This document shows positions 1 through 9,574 of a DNA stretch of 64,000 bases, in pieces; positions within the stretch are counted from its first letter, which is position 1, and each line of letters starts with the position of its first letter. This DNA is from Larix kaempferi (Eukaryota; Streptophyta; Pinopsida; Pinales; Pinaceae), in the NCBI GenBank assembly GCA_027924585.1, contig BSBM01000179.1, positions 10,950,501-11,014,500 on the forward strand, written 5' to 3'. Made by a program: the position numbers and the translations under genes. Below the pieces are notes generated by a model that was given only the letters and a program-made list of their open reading frames with translations, made no database searches and was not told where the DNA came from.

Positions 1-2257
1 AGCAGTAGATTAGCTCCAGTTACATCTTAGTCTTGTTTAAGGATAAAATAGAAATAGCTAGTTTCTCCAATCTCGATTAACATAGATGGCTTCTTCTTAT
101 TCTAGCTCTTATTTAGATTATTTATTGCTTCCCTTGCACTGTAGGATCACATGCAACAGCGAACTGGTAGTTAAAATCATCCAATCTTCTCTTCCCTTAG
201 TTTAAATCGTTTCTTCCATCCAGACTGTCATTCGGACCGACATTCGGATCTTAATACTTTCTACATTGTTTTGCTTAATTAGGATCTAGTTTCTTAGGTT
301 TTTCAAATTGTAATCTCTTTCAACATTTTTAGGAGTCATTAAGACCTTGTTTTATTTCATATAGAGTTTTAATCAAGTTTTGTCGTCATCCCTAGTTTTC
401 ATTCTCTCTTTTCTTTACTTTGTTTCAGTTGTTTCACAAGTTATAGTGTTGATTCGTTAATGCTTTACTATTACAGAATTTATCAGTTTTATTCTTAGTA
501 CAGTTTATTGTATGTTGATAATATCCATGTTAGGTTAGGTTTAGTAATTTCATTCTCCAAATTACTTTAGTCTTGAATTGTTCTTCTCATACTAATAATG
601 AATATATTCATGGAATAGGATTTGGTCCAAAAGCAAGACATCTTTATCAAGTTTTCTACTTGCTTTTGAATGCAATATCTTTATCAAGTTTTCTACTTGC
701 CTCTAGACCTCATTAGCTTCAAGTCCCTTGTTTACAGATAGAAGATAGGTCGATATGTTTAAAGTTAATTGTAGTTGGATAATCTTTAGCTTGCATTTAT
801 TTGTAGAAGTTAAATTAGATATAGTTCAATTTTGTTTTCTTGTTACATTTGAAAGCCACTTTGATACATTCACCCCTATTTCCATTATGTTTGACACACT
901 TCCTTAGAACCCCCAAGGAGAATGGAATTAGATGCTTTAGTGTAGTCTTGAATGGTTGTTAAATTCATTAAATAGTGTGTAATTGGCTTTAACATATTTT
1001 TATGTTTATGTAATTAAGTCATTTCATCGATAGGTCTCTAATCTCATTTATAGTTGCTTCTAATTAGTAAAGTAAAGTAGTATAGTTTGATACTATTCTG
1101 ATATGTTGGTTTAGGTAGGTTCAGTTAGTCTATTTTTTGTCTTTCTGAAGTTTGACTCAGTTTTTCATTTGAAATATCTTTCAATCTTTTATTTATTAAC
1201 CATTTGTAAGGTTTGACAACCCGAAACTTAGGTACCATTCTACCTTAGCATATACTTTGCCTCAACTCTAAGATTACCAACCCCGGTCAATAATTAAATA
1301 TTAGGTGGTTCTTTAAGACAGTAAATACACCTCAACAAGCACATCAGGTAGGTAGGAGGGCTACTGGGGGTTGAAGACAAGCTCTAAGGAGCTTAAATTA
1401 GGCTGTAGGTGCTGGAGAGAACACCAAAATGATGACTAGATGCATGCAAATGCATGTATGATGATTGGATGCATGCAAAATGCATGTAGACATGCAAATC
1501 TAAAAAATGATGGTGAGAATATTCGAACAATGAGGTGGGGGTTGTTTTGCAAACGTGAAGACGGGATCCCTATGAATCAATGCCATGCAAACTATTCCTG
1601 TGGGAAGAACTTAATAGAATTGGTTACTTTTGAGGTTGGGGGGCCCAATGGTGTCTTCACAGGGGGGATGATACCAAGAATATTTTGGATGGTAGAGTGA
1701 TTATGGAGGTATGAGTAGTCAACTGCGATTCTTAAGAATAACATGTGATGAGGAATCTAATGGCATTGACTGCTAAATGTGGGAGAGTAAAATGCAGCTG
1801 TAAAATGATGAACTAGGGGTGATCTTTTCAAGCTGAATTGGATTCCTAGGACTTGTGGGGGGTTCAACAACATCGGTGTCAAATGATGATAAGGGATATA
1901 ATGGTGTGCACACCCATGGAGGAACATGCTATTTACAATGATGATGTTGATGGCATATCATGACTGGGAATGAGGTCCCTATGGTTATCAACAAGAATAT
2001 TGGTCAATGCAATGTGAGCAGAGGGAGAACATTAGCTATATGCCAATTTCATAAGGATACCTATGATAGAAGCCTGACATCGTTGATAAGGGGTGGAGAA
2101 TTATTATTATAATGGAAAAACAAGGCGTCACCTGTGTTTCTTGGTCATAATCCTACACATAAGGAGCACATACCAAAGTGTAGTAAATAACATGGTAAAG
2201 GTATTGACAATGCAGAAATAAGACCCTAAAACATGGAATGCCTGTGGGGTGTGTGTA
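1..2257 (-). other. 3' flank of outer gypsy element F (3' UTR, possibly 3' LTR)
   Basis: No convincing gene. The F integrase frame, read on the minus strand, stops at 2258-2260, so everything to its left should be the 3' untranslated region of F and perhaps its 3' LTR. Bases 1-1300 are AT-rich and hold a tandem duplication of about 32 bp near 640-700. Bases 1420-1500 hold a cluster of CATGCA/TGCATG motifs. The 86-codon ORF at 1440 lies in this cluster and has no recognisable domain. No LTR boundary could be placed because the partner LTR is outside the window. Confidence 0.45.
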
Positions 2258-2297
2258 TCAAGGGTAGAAGTGTTTAAGGTACAAACCATTGATAGGG
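2258..2297 (-). pseudogene. Integrase C-terminal tail of element F (fragment 3 of 3)
   Basis: The last 13 codons of a Ty3/gypsy integrase end here in the family-typical tail NGLYLKHFYP and a TGA stop. The preceding codons lie at 45546 onward, on the far side of element B. Removing B (2298-45540) and one copy of its TSD TAGGG (2293-2297 and 45541-45545) restores a continuous frame across the junction. This shows that B inserted into the end of F's integrase gene. Confidence 0.85.
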
Positions 2298-2394
2298 TGT
2301 TACACCCAAAATCTACACCTATGTAATTTCAGTGCCTAAATCCTTGAAGTCCCAAGATCAAGCTAGTCATTTAGAGCAAGTTGATGGTCTTTAT
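2298..2394 (+). repeat. Element B 5' LTR, first part
   Basis: These 97 bases match the start of B's 3' LTR (44350 onward), beginning TGTTACACCCAAAATCTACA. They stop at TTTAT (2390-2394), the target site of element A, and the LTR resumes at 15486. The split LTR adds up to about 890 bp, matching the 3' LTR once its MITE is removed. Confidence 0.93.
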
Positions 2395-2846
2395 TGTTAT
2401 CAAACAATCCACTCGAGCGGTCGCGAGCAAGATCTCCCTAGCTCAAAATGAGTCTAGAACAAATAGAATAGACTACTAATGCATTTCCTAGATCTACTTA
2501 AGGATCGAGTATTAGACGTCTTACCTTTCACTTCACAATCCTTTCTCCTGAATGCTTCTCCGCGTCTCACAGTCTTCAAATCCAAGCTGCAAGACCTGTC
2601 AAGACAAGAAACAAGATAAATAAGTAAAAGACATCTATACAATAAGAGATCTAAGTAAACAATTAAGCAGGTAAACTACTCAATATCATTACACACATGA
2701 ACAATATTGGTGGAAAGCATTTGTATTACTGTAAAAAGAGGAGTACATAATAGAGATATAGTACTACAACCAAGGCTTAACACTGCATCCCTTCTCCGAC
2801 ATAGCCGATTGCCATATCCTTCCAAGGAATTATGAGTTATCCAATA
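2395..2846 (-). repeat. Element A 3' LTR, truncated
   Basis: 452 bp matching 14583-15034 of the 5' LTR. At 2846 the match stops and the sequence becomes 3' internal sequence homologous to B near 44118. The remaining 446 bp of LTR, the PPT and about 230 bp of 3' UTR are therefore deleted. Confidence 0.9.
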
Positions 2847-4674
2847 TGGGATGATAACACAACCACAACCAATACGAATGTGGATCCGTGTGATATAACT
2901 CGATACAACCTCCATCGCAACCTGGGTAAAACATGACTCCCCGGGGTCTTCAAGCTGAACCCACAATGATGCGAATCTATCCATGTGATTACAAATGTCT
3001 TGGTGTCGAACATGGTAGAAACCACTTGATTACCAGTCATTGATGTAAACCATTAACAAGTGCGAGGGAGATCACCATTGATGTCAATGATTCCCAAGGT
3101 ATCACAGTACATATCATCAAACGTGAATAAATGAGTTGAAGTCGAACACAAGATGAAATCTTTCAATCAAGAGTTAATGATGTAAACTCATGATGAAAGC
3201 GAGGTAACCTGCCATTGAGGCATGCAGGGCCAAGGTACTTGATTGGTTTCTAGATTCAATCCTCGGATGATGTGTTTAAGTCGACAAGGATGAATCCGTC
3301 GAAAGAGGGCCATGATGAATCCCCCATCAATCGACATGAAACACGACAAAAATTTATAGACTAGATCGGATGGTATAGTAACATGCAAGACTGACTCAGA
3401 GTAGACTGACGTAATGGCAGGTGTACTGACTACAAATGATAAATGATAGACATATTCTTGAACATGGGCATGGCATGACTTGGCAGTATTGACACGACAA
3501 GTGCGACACAAATTCTTAAAACGACTGATGATGGAAGCTTTTCTTTGGATGACTCAAAGGAGTAACAAGACTCAGGAAATAAGTGGAACTCAAGGGCAAA
3601 CAAATGATTCAAGTGTTGTATGCAAATGCAGATGAGTGCCATGTCCAAGAATGATTACATATTGCCACTAACAAGGTATGTAACACAAATGCTTTCCTTT
3701 TTCCCCATCATGAATGATGAGTGCATCATGTGTTTTTTTACGAGCTTGATGAGGGTAACCAGATGATCGGTATAGCTCATCTCATAGATGAGTCCAATCC
3801 CAAATGTTTTCCGAACCTAGGATAGGAGGGGTTCGTCCCATGACAGGCCCTTCAATGTGAAAATTTTAAAGAGTCCATAAAATGGAAACTCAGTCGTCAT
3901 TTCATGTTTAGAGAGTCTAAAAAGAACTAAATAAGACTCCAACGGTCCTTTTTCGTAAAGTTAGCCTCATCGCCCGAAAAAGGGTAAAACGACGTGGGAG
4001 AGGACTCTTCCAATCATGATTGGCTGGAGTATAAATTTTTCGTAATTAGTGCCTCCTAGTCCGAAAAAGGGGTAAACTATCACCAGGAAGACAACCATTC
4101 AAGTACTTTAACAAGCGTGAATGCGACAAGTTCACTTGGCAATCTTTTTCATTTTTCGAGAGCCTGAAAAGAGCTTAATAGTAGACTCTGGGGGGTGTCC
4201 TTTTCCGTGGGAGTTTAACGAGCCCGAAAAAGTGACAAATCATAACTCGGTAGTTGTTCTCATAGTTTTGCAAGTACGAGAACAAATGAAGAGTAAACTC
4301 ATCATCACGCAATAATTAAAAACTAACCGTTGCAAAAATAACGACAAAACGTTCAAGGGAGTGTTCATACCTATGATGATCATTGTGATACAAGAAATGG
4401 CACGAAAGACCACTTACAACTCCTGCACACTAGAAAATGTGTCAAATAGCCTCAAATACGACAAAAATGGTCAAAAACTATGATAAATGGCCCAAGAGCA
4501 TCAAAATATTTGACAAGGAATATTCCATTCTATTTATAAATAGAAAAATGGGCCAAAAATAGTTTTCATTGTTTTATTTGCCAATTTGGGAGGAGAAGTA
4601 CCAATTTGGAGCCAAAATTTCCTTTTCCAATTCCGGGAGCTACGATCCGCCATTTCACCCACCGTCAGGAGCAG
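2847..4674 (-). other. Element A 3' untranslated region
   Basis: Non-coding. Bases 2847-3660 match B's 43460-44118 and 3670-4640 match B's 35400-36530. B's two stretches are separated by element E, so A shows the uninterrupted arrangement. Short ORFs here (2837, 3188, 3430, 4121) have no domain and no consistent conservation. Confidence 0.75.
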
Positions 4675-4984
4675 GTAAGCCTAAACTTCATCCAGCAACT
4701 TTCCAGTGGATTAGATTTTGTTTTTAGGTTCAATTTTTGGGCTTTTTGGTGAATTCATGGAGGGTTATTGCACTCTCGACTCGTCGCAGTTGGCCCTTTC
4801 GGGAACTATGACGAGACCGACTTAGCGCAAGTCCCGAATGAGTGAAGTGCGATGACATCGCACTATATACAAAAGTAAAGTGCGAGGGCGAAGATGCATT
4901 TCCCAAACATCAAAATAAACTCAAAAAAAGAACTTGTTGTGGTTGAAGTAGGATCTAACAGTGTTTAAATGTCCCTTTTGGTAG
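4675..4984 (+). other. Probable 5' UTR intron of the antisense PMD gene in A
   Basis: GAGCAG|GTAAGCC at 4674/4675 and TTTTGGTAG|GT at 4984/4985, 310 bp, just upstream of the ATG at 5002. Element B has an intron of 299 bp at the same place with GTAACC and TTTGCAG. The interior contains a CG-rich island and AT-rich 3' half. The inference rests on the conservation of both splice sites in two diverged copies. Confidence 0.6.
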
Positions 4985-5001
4985 GTTGCTAGCAAGCCAA
5001 C

Positions 5002-6262
5002 ATGGTTTTAGAGTGGTGGGAAAGAGAACACAAAGTAGAAGATGTACAAGCTTCCAATGATCCACAATGCGTGGATTCCTTGAGGAACTGTGGTTTGCTC
5101 AGGTTCTTTGAGATTCAAGGGATGAGATCCCAAATCCCGTTGCTATCACACATGCTCCAGAGTTGGGATGTGGCCCAACAATATTTCATGATTGGTGAGC
5201 ACATCCTCACAATAGATGTTGAGGACATCTATTTTCTCACAGGTTTATCCCGGAGAGGGGACCCTGTATTTGTTACTGGAACACGGGCCAGTGACCACAT
5301 AGTCGATGAAATGGTGTCACAGCATTGTACCGCTCTCGCTCGATCTTCTAGTGGGAAGATTCTTATTAGGGATGTGGTGAGCCACCCACTGTGTACCATA
5401 CTGTTTACTATTACTAGAGTGGCGGGAAGCCAAGCCCCACACATGGCTACTCGAACTCATATGCTTTATGCGGAGGACTGCATGTCCCCCATGGTTTTCA
5501 ACTGGTGCGAGGGTCTCCTCGCAAACCTCCGAGCTTAGTTGACCAAGTGTCGACGGGGAGAGCTCAAGCAGTTTGGTTATGGATCGATCGTGGTATCATT
5601 CCTCTTGGAGCGGATCCCTCTCTTGCATCCACAACTTGTACTAGATGACAGGGAGCCTAGAGATCCCCACATGCTCAGATGGTCTGAGGTGATGATCCGT
5701 CATGGTGGAGGACCTATCATCAGTTTTGGTCCTGAGTTCTTTAGCTGGATGGAAGGCCAGTTACTCATGGTTGAGGACTTCCCATATAGCAGTATGGATT
5801 TTAGAGAGGATCCTGACTTAGTGTTTCCAGAGGGTACAGCATGGGGTGACATAGGTGAGAACAAAAACCCTTGTACTTTTAGTTTTGCATATTTATCATT
5901 TTTTTGATGCAGTGCTGACAAGTATGTAACATGTGTGTGCAGATGTGGGGCCCGTACGCCTGGTAGGACTTTCCCTTCTGGCGAGGAGAGACAGACGTGG
6001 GGAAGCAGTTGTGCCCCCGGGTGCTCATGCTGCTATCGAGGAGATGGAGGAGGTATATAGGAACTTGTCTCAGTTGAAAGTAGAGGTTCCTGAGCCAGCG
6101 ATAGATGACCTGTCGAGACCTATGCAGAGGTTTAGAGTTGGAGCGTTCGTACGCTTCAATACCCTACTCCGTAAGGTAGCGAGGACCGTGGATTGCTTCC
6201 TTACTCAGCGACATCAGGCTGTCCATGCTAGGGGTGGTGTATGGGTCAGGTGTCAGGCCTGA
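5002..6262 (+). pseudogene. Antisense plant mobile domain (PMD) gene of element A, two coding exons
   Basis: Exon 1 is 5002-5854, intron 5855-5942 (GTGAGA to GTGCAG), exon 2 5943-6262. Joined, they make exactly 391 codons including the stop. The joined reading passes ...GDI to DVGPVRLVG in frame. Exon 1 holds the PMD domain (LRFFEIQGMRSQIPLLSHML, GEHILTIDVEDIYFLTGLSR, MVFNWCEGLL, LKQFGYGSIVVSFLLERIP). Exon 2 encodes an Arg-rich, possibly coiled tail (AAIEEMEEVYRNL). The only break is TAG at 5536-5538, where B reads CAA for Gln, so a single C-to-T change in a CAG is likely. The gene is transcribed opposite to the element. PMD proteins include host silencing factors, but the role of the transposon copies is not known. 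Confidence 0.82.
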
Positions 6263-6398
6263 TGACACTATTATACTTATACTGAGAGCTTAGAGGCCTC
6301 AGATTTTGTACTACTGAAAGCTACGATGCTTCATATTTTGTAGAGACTCACTGAAAGCCATCATGCTTCAGATTTTGTACCAACACTACTTTTGAGTG

Positions 6399-6422
6399 AT
6401 ATATATATATATATATATATAC
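6399..6422. repeat. (AT)n microsatellite
   Basis: About 12 AT units between the PMD gene and the second RNase H. Element B has a shorter version near 33671, so the repeat predates the split of the two copies. Confidence 0.9.
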
Positions 6423-6546
6423 AGACATTCTCATTGATTTATACATTATGTGTTTCAAATTGATGAGTGATGTGATCTTGTTTACATGTTTGCTTTTATA
6501 CCGTACATTATTTACATGTCGTGAATGCTTTTACATATTATGGATA

Positions 6547-7014
6547 TTATGTGTGTGTGATGTACCAATCCAAAATGAAGTTGGCCATCAAGTCAACAAC
6601 TTTGTTTAACTCTCGTGGAATGTGTAGGTACTGAACGGATTCAAATGACCTTTCCAGGAGACGTACTCGCCTGAAGAGACGGACTAAGGTGGGATAACGG
6701 ATGGCGTAAACCCGGTTAAGATGGGAAACCATTAATTGAGAATCCATGTGGATGACAATATGGTTCATACCCAAGGAAATGGCGTTAGCTAGGGTTCCGA
6801 TTACTGCCTGATACTTTGCGGCATTGTTGGTCACAAACCCTAGGAAACTTCCTCCTGAGCTGATGAGCTCACCTGTTGGGGAATATGGTACCCAGACTAT
6901 CGAATCAAGGTTACGGGTATGCCGGCTGGCGCCGTCCGCGAATCCATAGCACGTTTCCATCTGCACATGCAGACATAACATGGTATAAGGAGTGGAAACA
7001 AGATCTAAAGACAC
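6547..7014 (-). pseudogene. Second (acquired) RNase H of element A
   Basis: An open frame of 155 codons, separate from integrase and starting about 85 bases beyond its stop. RNase H motifs: GFADGAS (first Asp kept), NNAAKYQAVIG (catalytic Glu replaced by Lys), VIHMDSQLMVSHL (Asp kept), HIPRELNKVVDLMANF (last Asp kept). The Lys is shared with B, so the change predates both copies. By analogy with RNase HI, loss of this Glu should greatly reduce activity. The frame is undamaged by stops, unlike most of A. Confidence 0.82.
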
Positions 7015-7098
7015 TCAAAAATAAAAGCGTCACAACACACAAAAACACAAAAAACACGCCATGTACAATATATATAAGAAAGTCTAAGCATGACAAGT

Positions 7099-8181
7099 TT
7101 AGGCATAGTATCTCTTCAGGTAAATCCCATTGCGGGGTTCACCCAAATAGATTCCGTCATAGTCTTCAAGCTCGTAAGCTCCCTTTTCCAAAACACGTTT
7201 GACGATGTAAGGTCCATGCCACATGGATTCGAACTTTCCTGCTCCTAGTTTATCGTGCTTCTAGTCATAAGTGAGGACTAGGTCACCCTCGTTAAAGATA
7301 CGAGGTTCAACTGACTTGTCGTATTGGGATTTGATGCATTTCTTGTGCGCTTCATTAGCAAGAGTGGAAACTTGGTGGGACTCGTCGAGTTTTGCTAAGT
7401 GCAGGAGACGTTCTTCTTCGACAATAGTGTTAGGAAGAAGTTTGACAGTGAGTTGTAGAGACGGAATTTCACACTCTACATGTAGGACAGCCTCCAATCC
7501 ATAGACTAGTTGGAAAGGAGTGTAACCTGTGGTGGTTTTAATGGAGGTTCTGTAGGCCCATAATGTTGAAAAGAGCATGTTATGCCAATTGGATTTCTGC
7601 ATACCTACCATCCTTTGGACCATGGTTTTCAAGACTTTGTTAATGGCCTCGACTTGTCCATTGGACTATGGGTAATAGGGTGTTGAATTTTCATGGAAAA
7701 AACCCAACCTATCACTCAATTCATCAACCATATGGTTCTGAAAATGGGAACCATAATTGGTAACAAGCGCTTGAGGAACTCCGAACCGCGCTATTACATG
7801 ATTGAACATGAAGAGTGTGGCAGTTTTGCCGTCATTCTGGTATGTAGGCATAGCTTCGGCCCACTTTGTAAAGTAATCCATAGCTACAATGATGTAACTA
7901 TGCCCCCTGGCCTAGGTAGGCTTACAGTGCATAAAGTCGATACCCCATTTTGCGAAGGGGCCCACGATAATAACCGGGTGTAATGGGGCAAGATGGGTGC
8001 GCTTCTTCGTATGGAAGTGTTGGCAAGGAGGACATTTTTTTATAGCCTCAATACAATCGTTGAAGATGGTAGGCCAAAAATATCCAACGCAAAAAATATT
8101 ATGGGCTATAGCCATCCCAGAGAGGTGACCACCACATGCCCCAACGTGACAGTCATTGAGAACGCATTCGGTCTCTTTCAC
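7099..8181 (-). pseudogene. Integrase of element A, fused in frame to the protease spacer
   Basis: The zinc-binding part (ECVLNDCHVGACGGHLSG, KKCPPCQ) follows directly on protease-spacer sequence because RT is deleted. The core keeps the first Asp (WGIDFMHC) and Glu (GQVEAINKVLK), but the second catalytic Asp is Asn (VTNYGSHF). Nonsense codons lie after CKPT (7910), after NSTPYYP (7666) and after VLTYD (7261). All pieces remain in one frame. It ends YLKRYYA with stop TAA at 7099-7101. Confidence 0.85.
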
Positions 8182-9572
8182 CGAGATGTCTACCAGGGTG
8201 GTTGGCTCAATGTTGGCCAAGTTGCCCTCTGTGTCCGTAATACATGTAAGGATGGGGGAATGAGGGAACAGGTAGATGTCTGGTGAGAAGAGGGTGTGGA
8301 TGTTGTCCTCTATGTTCTCCAAAGGAGGAAGAAAAGATGACCTATGGTGGAGATCATCCCACGGACCGTCATCAACATTCCTAACTTCCATGATGGACTC
8401 GTCTGAATTAAAAGTCTGAAGTAAGAGATCAGGTAGAGATGACGTCCATTATAGAGAACAGGATGGAGAGGCCATGGTTAAATGGTCTTTCGTCTCTAAT
8501 TGGATAACCTCATAGATAAGTTCAACGGGTGAAAGAGGCATTATATCTCCAAGTAGGTGTGTTGTGGCTTCATCCGGTACAACCCAAGTATCAGTAGAGT
8601 GAGATAAAAGCTCTGTGAAGATCATGTTCACCATAGCAACATGGTTAGGGGGGTCCGTTGCTAGAAAAACATCCATGAGAAATGAATCTTTCAAAAGGCC
8701 AACCCCTATACTCTCATATTGTTTTGACATTTGTCCAATGGAAGGAACATGGTCACCAGGATGAGTAGTAGTGTCTGGTGTGCAAAAATCTAATTGGTCG
8801 ATAGTAACAATTCGTCCTTGGTGGGGGAATTGTACTATGCTAAAGACTGAAAAGGCTATCGCCTACATGGCGTAAAACCAATTGCGACCAAGCAAGAGAT
8901 TATAATCTATTGGGGCTGAGACCACTTCCACATTAACGGTTATGGTCTTTCCGCCCAACTCAACTGCAAGAGCTTGTAAGATCCCGTGAGGTTGAAAGCC
9001 ACGCCCATCAAATGCTTTCAATGTGGTAGGAGAACGATTCAATTTTGGGGAGCCAATGACTCTCCAACAGGCGATCGACATGACAAAAGTGGAGGCACCT
9101 TCGTCTAAAAGGGTACGATGGACAATCTTCCCAGCAATGTTCACAGAAACTTGGAATGTGAGCTGGTGGGAGAGCCTCAGCTTGAAGTGGTCAAGTCGAA
9201 ACATGATGGTATTCGAGGAATCGGGTCGACTACACCGATGGCTGCAAGGAGAGTTTTGTGTTGATTAGGACAATTTTGCAAAACTTCTAGGGTAGACATG
9301 GCGCAAGGAGCTTGTGCCAAGTCTTCTACGATATTGTAATTTTGTGTCGCCCGAGCGTTAGGATTGAAAATAGCTTTTCGAATCGTACTCTTGGGCGGTT
9401 GCAATATCGATTCTAAGGATGGCTTCTCAATGGTGAGAGAAGTTGATGGTATAGTGACATCAATTAAAGGGTCGAAAACTTTTTTAGCATTACTTCTAGT
9501 GGATTCCTTCAAAGGGATCAGTTCATAAGATCGCGAGCGAGTGTTCAAATTGATCGTCTCGTTACGCACCAT
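8182..9572 (-). pseudogene. Protease and downstream spacer of element A
   Basis: Protease active site LDEGASTFVMS near 9105, second block YNLLLGRNWFY near 8875. The upstream linker EDLAQAPCAMSTLEVLQ is shared with B. After the protease, the spacer (VDEATTHLLGDIMPLSPVEL, then NLANIEPTTLVDISV) runs to the deletion point at about 8175. The pieces from 9204 down are all in one frame, with stops near 8863, 8449 and 8395. A frameshift lies near 9190. Confidence 0.8.
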
Positions 9573-9574
9573 GA

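Noticed and set aside
5002-6262. Host PMD gene next to transposons
   Set aside because: The same gene, same orientation and same introns occur in B at 35057-33810 at the matching place, so it belongs to the element.
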